Of a stretch of DNA of 64,000 bases, positions 15,930-25,190 are shown in pieces. The stretch's first letter is position 1. Each line of letters begins with the position of its first letter. The translations under genes and the position numbers were made by a program. Below the pieces are notes generated by a model that was not told the origin of the DNA, searched no databases, and was given only the letters and a program-made list of their open reading frames with translations. The stretch is taken from assembly GCA_944385895.1 (NCBI GenBank), contig CALWYZ010000008.1:1-64000 (forward strand), in the 5' to 3' direction. This stretch comes from an uncultured Clostridia bacterium (GTDB lineage Bacteria; Bacillota; Clostridia; Oscillospirales; QAKW01).

Positions 15930-15958
15930 ATTTAAACACATTTTTTTAATTTTGTCAA
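15930..15958 (-). promoter_or_regulatory. Possible promoter of the metalloprotease operon
   Basis: On the minus strand, TTGACA at 15958-15953 is followed after 17 bp by TTAAAT at 15935-15930. The -35 is good and the -10 moderate. This would leave an untranslated leader of about 120 nt. Confidence 0.5.
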
Positions 15959-16039
15959 TCTATTACTGTGATTAATAATTTTGCTGTTTTTGGCAAAAAT
16001 ATACAATTATTTTCTACCGTTAATAATTTTAAATTATTA

Positions 16040-16068
16040 TTGAAAAATTCCTATGTGTATACTATAAT
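16040..16068 (+). promoter_or_regulatory. Promoter of the gltX-glnS operon
   Basis: TTGAAA at 16040-16045 and TATAAT at 16063-16068 are separated by 17 bp, 34 bp before the gltX start. Confidence 0.75.
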
Positions 16069-16101
16069 AATTTAGTTAGAATGTAAACTTTGAGGTATAC
16101 T

Positions 16102-17760
16102 ATGGACGATAAAAATCTGCTTATTGCCAACCTGCTGTTCCCCGATGTCTGCCAAACACCGGAGGACATGGAAAAACGCTATCCGGAGCGCGGACTGCCG
16201 GAAGGTGCAAAGGTGACGCGAATTGCCCCCAGCCCTACCGGTTTTGTGCATTTCGGTAATCTTTTCCCGGCTTTTGTATCGGAAAGACTTGCAAGACAAA
16301 GCGGCGGAGTTTTTTTACTGCGCATCGAGGATACCGATTCCCAGCGTAAAGTTGAGGGCGCGGTGGAAACCATCATTAGCTCGTTTGCCTATTACGGACT
16401 GAATTTTGACGAGGGTGTGACAACCGGCGCAGATATCGGAAACTACGGACCGTACACCCAGTCCCAGCGGGCGTATATTTATCATATCTACGCAAAAGAT
16501 CTTGTCGCGCGCGGACTTGCCTACCCCTGCTTCCTTACAAAAGAAGAGCTTGAAGATATACGCGCACAGCAGGAAAAACAGAAGGTTTTGCCCGGCTGTT
16601 ACGGAAAATGGTCAAAGTACAGAGACTGCGATATCGAAACTATAAAACAGCTGATAAGCCAAGGCAAACCGTATGTGCTAAGACTCCGTTCACCAGGCAA
16701 GGAAGGCGGAAGAATAACTTATACCGATATTGTAAAAGGCAAGCTTGAGATGGATGAAAACTATCTTGATCAGGTTCTTTTAAAAAGCGACGGTATTCCT
16801 ACCTATCATTTTGCTCATGCTGTTGATGATCATCTGATGCGCGTCACGCACGTTGTACGCGGAGAAGAATGGCTCTCTTCCCTGCCGCTGCACTTACAGC
16901 TGTTTGGTGTACTTAACTTTAAAGCTCCAAAATACCTGCATATTTCTCTGCTTATGAAACAGGACGGCAACTCCAAGCGCAAGCTTTCAAAGCGGCATGA
17001 TCCTGAAGCGGCTCTGACATATTACAAGCAGCAGGGCTATCCCGCTCAGTCTGTGCGTGAATATGTGATGACACTTCTCAACTCAAATTATGAGGAGTGG
17101 AGAATGCAAAATCCCGGACTTGACCTCAATGAATTCAAATTCACCACAGCAAAAATGGCACACAGCAGCTCGCTGTTTGATCTGCATAAACTTGACGACG
17201 TTTCTAAAAACACAATCGCTACTATGTCGGCAAAACAAGTCACGTCTTATGTTTTGGACTGGGCTTATGAGTTTGACAGCGAGTTGTACAAGTTATTGTC
17301 GGCTGACACTGACTATGCCGAAAAGATTTTTGCAATCGGCAGAAATGATCCAAAACCTCGCAAAGACCTTGCCAAATGGAGTGAGGTACGCGGATATATT
17401 GATTTCTTCTTTGACAGTCTGTTTGCGGTAAAAGACGCATTTCCCGAAAATGTCTGTACAAGCGACACCAGAAAAATACTTCAGGAATACTGCAAAATTT
17501 ATGACTGCCAGGATGATTCCCAGCATTGGTTTGAACGTATAAAGCAGCTGGCAGAAAGCATGCAATACGCGCCAAAGCCCAAAGATTATAAACAGAATCC
17601 CCAGATGTACAAAGGACATGTCGGAGACATAAGCATGGTTTTGCGCATTGCCGTTACGGGAAAGACAATGTCTCCTGATTTATATAGCGTTATGCAAATT
17701 CTCGGAAAACAGCGCGTTATCAAAAGATTGATGGACGCACTTGAAAGAATTAAGGAGTAA
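16102..17760 (+). CDS. gltX: Glutamyl-tRNA synthetase
   Basis: The enzyme charges tRNA with glutamate. The 552-aa product has a class I core: ATP motif SPTGFVHFGN (the usual HIGG reads HFGN), the LRIEDTDSQR strand, the VVRGEEWLSSLPLH segment, and the second signature KRKLSKR. It is longer than usual (about 480-500 aa), with some 40 extra residues before the first motif. The start ATG at 16102 follows GAGG; a TTG at 16090 is in frame. glnS starts 4 bp after its stop, so they form an operon. Having GlnRS next door suggests the GluRS need not charge tRNA-Gln. Confidence 0.92.
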   Translation: MDDKNLLIANLLFPDVCQTPEDMEKRYPERGLPEGAKVTRIAPSPTGFVHFGNLFPAFVSERLARQSGGVFLLRIEDTDSQRKVEGAVETIISSFAYYGLNFDEGVTTGADIGNYGPYTQSQRAYIYHIYAKDLVARGLAYPCFLTKEELEDIRAQQEKQKVLPGCYGKWSKYRDCDIETIKQLISQGKPYVLRLRSPGKEGGRITYTDIVKGKLEMDENYLDQVLLKSDGIPTYHFAHAVDDHLMRVTHVVRGEEWLSSLPLHLQLFGVLNFKAPKYLHISLLMKQDGNSKRKLSKRHDPEAALTYYKQQGYPAQSVREYVMTLLNSNYEEWRMQNPGLDLNEFKFTTAKMAHSSSLFDLHKLDDVSKNTIATMSAKQVTSYVLDWAYEFDSELYKLLSADTDYAEKIFAIGRNDPKPRKDLAKWSEVRGYIDFFFDSLFAVKDAFPENVCTSDTRKILQEYCKIYDCQDDSQHWFERIKQLAESMQYAPKPKDYKQNPQMYKGHVGDISMVLRIAVTGKTMSPDLYSVMQILGKQRVIKRLMDALERIKE

Positions 17761-17764
17761 ATAT

Positions 17765-19420
17765 ATGGAAGAACTTACCTCATTTTTTATACATGACATT
17801 ATTGACAGGGACATAGCCCAAGGGTTTTCTGACAGAATACACACCAGATTTCCGCCTGAGCCAAACGGCTACTTGCATATCGGAAGCGCAAAAGCTATAT
17901 TTATAAACTACTTTACGGCACAAAAATATAACGGACTTTTCAACCTTCGCTATGACGATACAAATCCGGTCAAAGAGGACGACGAATATGTAAAAAGCAT
18001 ATACGAAGATCTGAAATGGCTGGGCTGTGAGCCAAACGGAGGGGTGTATTACGGTTCGGATTACTTTGACAAGTGTTATCAATTCGCAGTACAGCTTATA
18101 AATCAGGGAGACGCATATGTATGCGATCTTTCCGCCGAAGAAATGAGAAATTACAGGGGGACCCTGACAGAACCGGGCAAAGAAAGCCCGTACCGCAACA
18201 GATCTATACAGGAAAACCTAAAACTTTTTGAAAAAATGAAAAACGGTGAATTCGAGGACGGAGCATGCACGCTCAGGGCGAAAATCGATATGTCAAGCCC
18301 GAATATAAACATGCGCGATCCGGCAATTTACCGTATAAGTCATACAAAACACCATCGCCAGGGTGACAAATGGTGTATTTATCCTCTCTATGATTTTGCT
18401 CACCCTATCCAGGATGCCCTTGAGGGTATTACTCATTCACTATGTTCTCTTGAGTTTGAAAATCACCGCCCGCTTTATGATTGGGTAATAAATAAAATAG
18501 GCTTTGAACATAAACCTCATCAGTATGAATTTGCACGCCTGAATGTCACCCATACGGTAATGAGCAAACGCTATCTCAGAGAGCTTGTGGAAACCGGAGT
18601 GGTAGACGGCTGGGACGATCCGAGAATGCCCACGCTCTGCGGTCTTCGCAGACGCGGATATACACCGTCATCTATTATTGAATTTGTAAAGAAAGCGGGT
18701 ATATCAAAAGCGTTTTCAATAGTTGATATCGGTCTGCTTGAACATTGTGTGCGCGATGAGCTTAATTTTAATGCCCAGAGAAGAGTTGCCGTAATCGATC
18801 CAGTAAAAGTAGTCATCGATAACTATCCTGAGGACAAAACTGAATATTTTGATTTTATAAATAACCCCAATGACGAAAACGCCGGTACAAGAAAGCTTCC
18901 GTTTTCTAAAAATATTTATATTGAGTCAGCTGACTTCAAAACGGAAAAAGAGCCTAAATTCTTCAGGCTGTTCCCCGAAAACGAAGTGCGGCTTATGAAT
19001 TGTTACATCATAAAATGCACAGGCTACGAAACAGACACAGACGGAAAAGTCACTGTTATACATGCGACTGCCGATCTTGAAACAGGCTGCAAAATGCCAT
19101 CCGACGGACGTAAAATAAAAGGTACTATCCATTGGCTGTCTGCCAATAACTGTACAGACGCAAAAATAGTCAAATATGACAGACTGTTTACGGAAGAAAA
19201 CATGACCGCTTTGCCGGAAGGCAAGTCATACGGCGATTATCTAAACCCTGATTCTGTAATTTGCTTTGACAATTCCAAGGTAGAAAAGTCTATTGAAAAT
19301 GTTACTCCAGACCAAAAGTTTCAGTTTGTCAGAAACGGATACTACTGCCGCGACAGCAAAAACCAAGGTGAGCTCGTTTTCAATTCAATCGTTGATCTGC
19401 GTGACAGCAAAGGTAAATAA
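17765..19420 (+). CDS. glnS: Glutaminyl-tRNA synthetase
   Basis: The 551-aa product matches GlnRS: FPPEPNGYLHIGSAKAI (HIGH motif), LRYDDTNPVKEDDEYV, the GlnRS-specific YDFAHPIQDALEGITHSLCSLEF block, VMSKRYL (KMSKS), and a two-barrel anticodon-binding C-terminus. It forms Gln-tRNA directly. Many Clostridia instead use the GatCAB transamidation route, so this gene is thought to be laterally acquired in lineages that have it. It is in an operon after gltX, with AAGGAG ahead of the start. A tRNA-Gln(CUG) gene lies at 49140. Confidence 0.95.
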   Translation: MEELTSFFIHDIIDRDIAQGFSDRIHTRFPPEPNGYLHIGSAKAIFINYFTAQKYNGLFNLRYDDTNPVKEDDEYVKSIYEDLKWLGCEPNGGVYYGSDYFDKCYQFAVQLINQGDAYVCDLSAEEMRNYRGTLTEPGKESPYRNRSIQENLKLFEKMKNGEFEDGACTLRAKIDMSSPNINMRDPAIYRISHTKHHRQGDKWCIYPLYDFAHPIQDALEGITHSLCSLEFENHRPLYDWVINKIGFEHKPHQYEFARLNVTHTVMSKRYLRELVETGVVDGWDDPRMPTLCGLRRRGYTPSSIIEFVKKAGISKAFSIVDIGLLEHCVRDELNFNAQRRVAVIDPVKVVIDNYPEDKTEYFDFINNPNDENAGTRKLPFSKNIYIESADFKTEKEPKFFRLFPENEVRLMNCYIIKCTGYETDTDGKVTVIHATADLETGCKMPSDGRKIKGTIHWLSANNCTDAKIVKYDRLFTEENMTALPEGKSYGDYLNPDSVICFDNSKVEKSIENVTPDQKFQFVRNGYYCRDSKNQGELVFNSIVDLRDSKGK

Positions 19421-19510
19421 GAAGCTGTAATAATTTTTTAAACGTATTTTTAACATATGTGCAACAAATACAGGAATATTATTTACTGATTTATTGTTAA
19501 AGGGGAAAAT

Positions 19511-20092
19511 ATGGGATTCTTTGAGTTATTTTTTATCGGAGTAGGCCTTTCTATGGATGCCTTTGCAGTTTCAATATGCAAAGGTCTCAGCATGCGCAAA
19601 ATAAATTACGCATATTCAGCTGTTATTGCTCTGTTTTTCGGAGGCTTTCAGGCTCTTATGCCGCTTATAGGCTGGACAGTCGGCAAACAATTTGAAAAAT
19701 ACATCACAAATTTTGACCACTGGATAGCCTTTGCACTGCTTTTAATAATAGGCGGAAAAATGGCGTATGAGGCCATCTTTGAAAGACAAGAAAACAACAA
19801 TAATTCCGAAATTGCTGAAAAGCTCAACTATAAGGAGCTTTTTACCCTTGCCGTGGCCACGAGCATTGATGCCTTAGCGGTAGGAATAACCTTTGCCTTT
19901 CTTAAGGTAAATATATGGATTGCTATATGCATAATAGGAATAACTACATTTATTCTTTCTTTTGCCGGGGTTTTGGCCGGCAATAAATTCGGAAGTATTT
20001 ATAAAAGAAAAGCGGAAATCGCAGGCGGAGTTGTACTTATACTCATCGGTCTAAAAATTTTGCTGGAACACCTTGGCTTAATAAGTTTTTAA
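19511..20092 (+). CDS. mntP: Manganese efflux pump MntP
   Basis: The 193-aa protein has six hydrophobic segments and the two internal-repeat Asp motifs of MntP: LSMDAFAVSICKGL in helix 1 and TSIDALAVGI in helix 4. It exports Mn2+ from the cytoplasm. The start follows AAAGGGG. It lies 90 bp after glnS with no terminator visible between, so read-through is possible. I saw no yybP-ykoY manganese riboswitch in that short gap. A terminator follows. Confidence 0.92.
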   Translation: MGFFELFFIGVGLSMDAFAVSICKGLSMRKINYAYSAVIALFFGGFQALMPLIGWTVGKQFEKYITNFDHWIAFALLLIIGGKMAYEAIFERQENNNNSEIAEKLNYKELFTLAVATSIDALAVGITFAFLKVNIWIAICIIGITTFILSFAGVLAGNKFGSIYKRKAEIAGGVVLILIGLKILLEHLGLISF

Positions 20093-20104
20093 TAGTTCTT
20101 TACA

Positions 20105-20140
20105 TAAAAAATCAGCATGTTTTTATATGCTGATTTTTTT
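20105..20140 (+). terminator. Terminator after mntP
   Basis: The stem aaaatcagcat / atgctgatttt with a T run follows the mntP stop closely. Confidence 0.85.
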
Positions 20141-20345
20141 ATATTCGTTTTATAGAAAGATATAATGCAAATTCTATTTGCTATACGATCCGCATCCACA
20201 AAATCAGATATAAATCAGCCATAAAACTATATATAGTTGGTATTTTAGTTACAATACACAACAATTAGTATGTTTTTTGTTGTTTTTTCTACATGGCAAG
20301 CGTTACAAATTTCAGAAAAATAAAGAAATTTTAATTATTGTATGT

Positions 20346-20351
20346 TATAAT
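20346..20351 (+). promoter_or_regulatory. Probable -10 box of pflBA
   Basis: TATAAT lies 40 bp before the pflB start. The spot 17 bp upstream (20323-20328, aagaaa) is a poor -35 match, so the promoter may need an activator. Confidence 0.4.
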
Positions 20352-20390
20352 ATACCCATAATATAAAGGTATTATGGGGGTCAGTCTAAA

Positions 20391-22634
20391 ATGACGGATA
20401 AAAAGCAATGGGAAGAATTTAAAGGTTCCATATGGAAAAAGGAAATTGATGTACGTCAGTTTATACAGGATAATTATACCCCATATGACGGTGACGAAAC
20501 ATTTCTGAGCGGACCTACGACTGCCACAAAAAGACTATGGGAAATGCTTCAGGCTCTGCAAAAAGAAGAACGCGCAAAAGGCGGAGTTTTGGATATGGAT
20601 ACAGACGTTGTATCTACAATGACCTCTCATGCGCCCGGATATCTTTCAAAAAGCGACGAACAAATAGTCGGACTTCAGACGGACAAGCCGTTAAAACGTG
20701 CTTTTATGCCGTTTGGAGGAATAAAAATGGCATGCGAGGCATGCCGAAGTTACGGATACGAGCCAAGTTCGGTACTGGAAAAGATTTTCACAGAATATCA
20801 TACAACGCACAATCAGGCTGTATTTGACGCATATACACCTGAAATGAAGCTGGCTCGTCATAACAAAATTATCACAGGTCTGCCCGATACATACGGCCGC
20901 GGCAGAATCGTGGGAGATTACCGGCGCGTGGCGCTCTATGGCATAGACTGCCTTATAGAGCAAAAAAAACATGATCTTGCACGGCTTGAAAAAGGAAATC
21001 TGAACGACGAAACAATCCAGCTGCGCCAAGAAGTATCTCAGCAGATACGTGCACTTTTCGATATGAAAAAAATGGCGCAGATGTACGGCTACGATATTTC
21101 CGAGCCGGCAAATAACGCAAAGCAGGCCATTCAGTGGCTGTATTTCGGATATCTTGCTGCAATAAAAACACAAAACGGCGCAGCTATGAGCGTTGGCAGA
21201 ATATCTGCATTTATAGATATTTATATTAACCGTGATTTTAAACGTAAAATATTGACTGAATCGGAAGCTCAGGAGCTTATAGACCATTTTGTACTGAAAT
21301 GCCGAATGGTCAAATTTGCACGCATACACAGCTATAATGAGCTGTTTTCAGGCGATCCTGTCTGGGCTACACTGTCTGTAGCAGGTATGAGCAGTGACGG
21401 AAGACATATGGTGACCAAGACCGACTTTCGCTTTTTGCATACACTGGAGAACATGGGGCCGTCACCAGAGCCTAATCTGACGGTACTGTATTCTCACAGA
21501 CTGCCGCAGGCGTTTAAAAAATATGCTGCAAAAATATCGGTAGACACAAGTTCCATTCAGTATGAAAATGATGGGGTGATGCGTCCTGTATGGGGTGATG
21601 ACTACTCTATCTGCTGCTGCGTTTCAGCAACAAAGACAGGAAAGGAAATGCAGTTTTTCGGAGCCAGAGCAAATCTTGCAAAATGTCTGCTGTATGCCAT
21701 AAACGGCGGTATTGACGAAAAAACAAAGCAGCAGGTCGCTCCGAGATTTGAAAGAGTAACTGCCGACATTCTTGAATATGACGACGTGCTGGGCAAATTT
21801 GAACAAATGATGGACTGGCTTGCGGGTTTGTATGTAAATACGCTAAACCTCATTCACTACATGCACGACCGTTATTATTACGAAGCAGCGCAAATGGCGC
21901 TTTTAGACACAGATCTCCAACGCACATTTGCTACCGGTATAGCCGGATTTTCACACGTGGTAGACTCACTTTGTGCAATAAAGTATGCAAGAGTAAAGGT
22001 AATACGCGATGAAGACGGAATAGCGGTAGACTATGAAACCGAAGGCGATTTTCCCAGGTATGGAAATGACGACGACCGCGCGGATGATATCGCTCGAATG
22101 ATACTCAAAACTTTTATAAATAAAATAAGCAGACACACAACATACCGCCATTCTCAGCCCACAACGTCTATTCTCACTATCACCTCAAACGTAGTCTATG
22201 GCAAAGCCACCGGAAATCTCCCCGACGGCAGAAGAGCGGGTCAGCCCCTCTCACCCGGCGCCAATCCTTCGTACGGTGCGGAAAAGAGAGGCCTTGCCGC
22301 ATCTTTGTGCTCAGTTGCCAAACTAAAATATACCTATGCCTTAGACGGTATTTCCAACACTCAGACAATTTCTCCGTCTGCATTGGGAAATACTGACAGT
22401 GAACGATGCGAAAATCTTATATCTCTTCTTGACGCATATTTCCAGCGCGGAGCCCACCATCTCAATGTAAATGTCTTCGGCATTGACAAGCTTATTGACG
22501 CCATGGAACATCCTGAAAAGGAAGAATATGCAAACTTTACCATACGCGTATCAGGATATGCTGTAAAGTTTATAGACCTTACGCGTGAACAGCAGCTTGA
22601 CGTAATCGCGCGTTCGGCACATGAGTTTATATAA
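20391..22634 (+). CDS. pflB: Formate C-acetyltransferase (pyruvate formate-lyase)
   Basis: The 747-aa glycyl-radical enzyme converts pyruvate and CoA to formate and acetyl-CoA in anaerobes. Visible marks include [22 protein letters not shown], the catalytic adjacent cysteines in [29 protein letters not shown], and the C-terminal glycyl-radical loop [21 protein letters not shown]. The canonical ACCVS is here CCCVS, one extra Cys before the usual pair. Length fits PFL (about 740-760). It is followed by its activase after a single base. TATAAT at 20346-20351 may be the -10 box. Confidence 0.95.
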   Translation: MTDKKQWEEFKGSIWKKEIDVRQFIQDNYTPYDGDETFLSGPTTATKRLWEMLQALQKEERAKGGVLDMDTDVVSTMTSHAPGYLSKSDEQIVGLQTDKPLKRAFMPFGGIKMACEACRSYGYEPSSVLEKIFTEYHTTHNQAVFDAYTPEMKLARHNKIITGLPDTYGRGRIVGDYRRVALYGIDCLIEQKKHDLARLEKGNLNDETIQLRQEVSQQIRALFDMKKMAQMYGYDISEPANNAKQAIQWLYFGYLAAIKTQNGAAMSVGRISAFIDIYINRDFKRKILTESEAQELIDHFVLKCRMVKFARIHSYNELFSGDPVWATLSVAGMSSDGRHMVTKTDFRFLHTLENMGPSPEPNLTVLYSHRLPQAFKKYAAKISVDTSSIQYENDGVMRPVWGDDYSICCCVSATKTGKEMQFFGARANLAKCLLYAINGGIDEKTKQQVAPRFERVTADILEYDDVLGKFEQMMDWLAGLYVNTLNLIHYMHDRYYYEAAQMALLDTDLQRTFATGIAGFSHVVDSLCAIKYARVKVIRDEDGIAVDYETEGDFPRYGNDDDRADDIARMILKTFINKISRHTTYRHSQPTTSILTITSNVVYGKATGNLPDGRRAGQPLSPGANPSYGAEKRGLAASLCSVAKLKYTYALDGISNTQTISPSALGNTDSERCENLISLLDAYFQRGAHHLNVNVFGIDKLIDAMEHPEKEEYANFTIRVSGYAVKFIDLTREQQLDVIARSAHEFI

Positions 22635-22635
22635 T

Positions 22636-23358
22636 ATGGATGGTTTTATACATTCAACCGAAAGCTTTGGCGCAGCGGACGGTCCGGGCATTCGTTTTGT
22701 GGTTTTTATGCAGGGCTGTAAAATGCGCTGCAAATTTTGTCATAATCCCGACACATGGGATTTATCCGCCGGAAAAAGAATGAGTGCTGAACAGTTGTTT
22801 CATCTTGCTGTACGCTACAGAGATTTCTGGGGCGAAAAAGGCGGTATTACAATAAGCGGCGGAGAGCCGATGCTCCAAAGCGAGTTTCTCTGTGAATTTC
22901 TAAAGCTTACAAAACATCATAACATACACACAGCTATCGATACCTCCGCTCAGCCTTTTGACCCTGAAAACAAATACATTTTACAGATGCTCGACAGCTG
23001 CAGCCTTGTACTGCTTGATATAAAGCACATTGACAGCCAAAAGCATATACAGCTCACAGGTTACGACAACAAAAATATTCTTGAATGTGCCAGATATCTT
23101 GATAAGTTGAAAATCCCGGTTTATATCAGGCACGTTATAATTCCGGGCTTTGAAAATGACCAGGAACTTATAAGGCTTGGCAAATTTATCAAAAGTCTGT
23201 CAAATGTAAATAAAACGGAATTACTTCCGTATCACACCATGGGAAGATATAAATGGGAGGCACTGGGATTTCAGTATCCGCTTAAAGATATTCCTTCAGC
23301 AACACAAGACGATGTTGAACATGCAGAAAAAATCATATCCAAATTAGAATCATTATAA
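22636..23358 (+). CDS. pflA: Pyruvate formate-lyase activating enzyme (radical SAM)
   Basis: The 240-aa product has the radical-SAM cluster CKMRCKFCHNPDTW (CxxxCxxC), the leading ESFGAADGPGIRFVVFMQGC block and GGITISGGEPMLQ. All are typical of PflA, which installs the glycyl radical on PflB with SAM. The ATG at 22636 is taken; another in-frame ATG at 22621 overlaps pflB. Neither has a good ribosome site, so translation probably relies on coupling to pflB. Confidence 0.93.
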   Translation: MDGFIHSTESFGAADGPGIRFVVFMQGCKMRCKFCHNPDTWDLSAGKRMSAEQLFHLAVRYRDFWGEKGGITISGGEPMLQSEFLCEFLKLTKHHNIHTAIDTSAQPFDPENKYILQMLDSCSLVLLDIKHIDSQKHIQLTGYDNKNILECARYLDKLKIPVYIRHVIIPGFENDQELIRLGKFIKSLSNVNKTELLPYHTMGRYKWEALGFQYPLKDIPSATQDDVEHAEKIISKLESL

Positions 23359-23360
23359 TT

Positions 23361-23413
23361 TTATAATTATTTTTAAATTATATCTTGACAATTTTATATG
23401 CATGTGCTACTAT
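23361..23413 (+). promoter_or_regulatory. Promoter with candidate PerR box ahead of perR-rubrerythrin
   Basis: TTGACA at 23385-23390 and TACTAT at 23408-23413 are spaced 17 bp apart. Just upstream, 23361-23375 (ttataattattttta) matches 13 of 15 positions of the PerR box as I recall it (TTATAATNATTATAA). Autoregulation by peroxide stress is inferred. Confidence 0.6.
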
Positions 23414-23433
23414 AGTCATGAAAGGAGAGGCAC

Positions 23434-23877
23434 ATGGATCTGAAATCGATGACGCAAGAACTGAGATGTCACGGTCTGAAAAGCACACCACAGCGCATTT
23501 GGGTTTACGATTATATGTGTAATCATAAAACGCATCCTGATGCGGATGAGATATACAGCGCTATGGCTGAAAATGGATACAGCATAACTCGTGCTACCGT
23601 ATACAACATTTTACAGTCTTTTGTCAAGGCCGGACTGCTAATAGAAGTAAAAGCAGACAGTACGCGAACAAGATATGATGCCAATACAAATTTACATGGT
23701 CATTTTATTTGTCAAAGCTGTAACTGCATTTACGATTTCAAGGTCGACGCTTTAACAGCCGACGGACTTAATAATTTTGATATACTGCAAAAAGATGTTT
23801 ATTTCAGCGGTATTTGCAATAATTGTAAAAATATATTAAATAAAGGAGATATTAAAAATGAAAAAATTTGTTTGTAA
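23434..23877 (+). CDS. perR: Fur-family regulator, PerR-like
   Basis: The 147-aa product has the Fur winged helix ([40 protein letters not shown]). The metal-sensing half carries the His/Asp segment [17 protein letters not shown] and two structural zinc pairs, CQSC and CNNC. The PerR rather than Fur call rests on the neighbouring rubrerythrin, since PerR controls peroxide defence. Its last 20 bp overlap the rubrerythrin start, and that gene's AAAGGAG site lies inside the perR end, so expression is coupled. Confidence 0.85.
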   Translation: MDLKSMTQELRCHGLKSTPQRIWVYDYMCNHKTHPDADEIYSAMAENGYSITRATVYNILQSFVKAGLLIEVKADSTRTRYDANTNLHGHFICQSCNCIYDFKVDALTADGLNNFDILQKDVYFSGICNNCKNILNKGDIKNEKICL

Positions 23878-24397
23878 AATCTGCGGTTATGTTCATGAGG
23901 GAGACTCAGCACCCGAAAAATGCCCCGTTTGCGGTGCGCCTGCTGAAAAATTCGAAGAAATGACAGAAAAGACTTGGGCTTCCGAGCATGTAGTCGGAGC
24001 TGCAAAGGGCGCTTCTGAAGATATTATCGAAGATCTTCGCGCTAATTTCAACGGTGAGTGTTCTGAGGTAGGTATGTATCTGGCTATGGCAAGAGTTGCA
24101 TTTCGTGAAGGATATCCCGAAATAGGCATGTACTGGGAGAAAGCTGCTTATGAAGAAGCAGAGCATGCAGCTAAATTTGCAGAGCTGCTCGGTGAAGTTG
24201 TTACAGACAGTACCAAGAAAAATCTCCAAATGCGCGTTGATGCCGAAAACGGCGCAACAATGGGCAAAACCGATCTTGCTGTACGCGCTAAAAAAGCCGG
24301 TCTTGATGCTATTCACGACACAGTTCATGAAATGGCTCGTGACGAAGCCCGCCATGGCAAAGCTTTTGAAGGGCTTTTAAACAGATATTTTAAATAA
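23858..24397 (+). CDS. Reverse rubrerythrin (N-terminal rubredoxin domain)
   Basis: The 179-aa product begins with a rubredoxin domain (CKICGY at 6-11, CPVCGA at about 23-28). A four-helix diiron domain follows, with ligands in [21 protein letters not shown] and [12 protein letters not shown]. Classic rubrerythrin has the rubredoxin at the C-terminus; this order defines the reverse type known from Clostridia, an NAD(P)H-linked peroxidase part. It acts in the cytosol to remove H2O2. Control by the overlapping perR is likely. Confidence 0.93.
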   Translation: MKKFVCKICGYVHEGDSAPEKCPVCGAPAEKFEEMTEKTWASEHVVGAAKGASEDIIEDLRANFNGECSEVGMYLAMARVAFREGYPEIGMYWEKAAYEEAEHAAKFAELLGEVVTDSTKKNLQMRVDAENGATMGKTDLAVRAKKAGLDAIHDTVHEMARDEARHGKAFEGLLNRYFK

Positions 24398-24404
24398 ATA
24401 AAAA

Positions 24405-24445
24405 TATCAGGACACGGCAGTCAATCCGCCGTGTCCTATTTTTTA
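24405..24445. terminator. Bidirectional terminator between rubrerythrin and the XRE gene
   Basis: The 10-bp stem aggacacggc / gccgtgtcct at 24409-24418/24428-24437 is followed by a T run on the plus strand and has an A-rich lead that serves the minus strand. Confidence 0.85.
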
Positions 24446-24636
24446 TATTCTATAATATCATCTATTCTGCATTCCAGCGCGCTGCAAATCCTATCCAGCA
24501 CATAACTGTCATATCGCCTAACTTTGTTTTTGTAATAGTTATCGATAATCTGGTACTGGATCCCTGTACGTTTTGCAAGCTCATATCTGCTGATGCCTGA
24601 TTTATTTAAAAATTTATCGAGTGTTATTATTATCAT
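24436..24636 (-). CDS. Small XRE/Cro-type DNA-binding protein
   Basis: This 66-aa protein is one helix-turn-helix unit (ISRYELAKRTGIQYQIIDNYYKNK...LDRICSALECRIDDII), like many stand-alone Cro/C1-type regulators. It is divergent from the SLOG gene at 24745, with a shared AT-rich region between them. The target is unknown. Confidence 0.75.
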   Translation of the reverse strand: MIIITLDKFLNKSGISRYELAKRTGIQYQIIDNYYKNKVRRYDSYVLDRICSALECRIDDIIEYKK

Positions 24637-24744
24637 ATTTATATTTTACACCTCGGGATATATTTTATTAGAGATATATGCACTTGACAATTCATTCATA
24701 TAAATATATACTTATATAAATATATATATAGAAATGTGATGCTT

Positions 24745-25107
24745 ATGATAAAAAGAGTAGTGATCGCCGGAAGCAGAAATTACAATGATTACGTTGAAGC
24801 AAAAAAGTACATTGATTTCTGTATAAGCAGTATAAGAAAAGAACATACGATTATCATACTGTCAGAAGGCTGCCGTGGCGCGGACCTTTTGGGAGAGAGC
24901 TATGCAAAAGAAAACGGTATGAAAATAGAAAGATTTCCTGCAAACTGGAATAAATACGGCAAAAGCGCAGGAGTGATAAGAAACCGTCAAATGGCGGTCA
25001 CATGCGACTATGTGATTTGCTTTTGGGACGGTGCAAGCAGAGGGACCAAGTCAATGATTGAACTGGCCCTTAAACTGAAAAAGCCAATTAAAGTCAAACA
25101 AATTTAA
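24745..25107 (+). CDS. SLOG-family (DUF2493/YspA-like) protein
   Basis: The product is about 120 aa with the family's marks in order: VVIAGSRNYND, ILSEGCRGADLLGESYAKENG, FPANWNKYGKSAGVIRNRQM and ICFWDGASRGT. SLOG domains bind nucleotides or nucleotide-derived ligands; the role of DUF2493 members is not settled, and many lie in phages and mobile DNA. Start choices are GTG 24736, ATG 24739 and ATG 24745, none with a strong ribosome site. A terminator follows. Confidence 0.8.
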   Translation: MIKRVVIAGSRNYNDYVEAKKYIDFCISSIRKEHTIIILSEGCRGADLLGESYAKENGMKIERFPANWNKYGKSAGVIRNRQMAVTCDYVICFWDGASRGTKSMIELALKLKKPIKVKQI

Positions 25108-25152
25108 AAAAACGCTGCAGATTGCTAAACGGCAATAAGCAGCGTTTTTTAA
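25106..25152 (+). terminator. Terminator after the SLOG gene
   Basis: The outer stem aaaaaacgctgc / gcagcgtttttt encloses a second small stem (attgc / gcaat). A T run follows. Confidence 0.8.
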
Positions 25153-25190
25153 ATTAAAATATTTTACCGGAAAACAATAACGGTATATTA

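Noticed and set aside
19421-19510. Possible manganese riboswitch before mntP
   Set aside because: The 90-bp gap is too short and has none of the stem pattern expected of yybP-ykoY.
20691-21329. Long antisense open frame (212 codons) inside pflB
   Set aside because: The plus strand encodes clear pyruvate formate-lyase here; the antisense frame has no family pattern or ribosome site.
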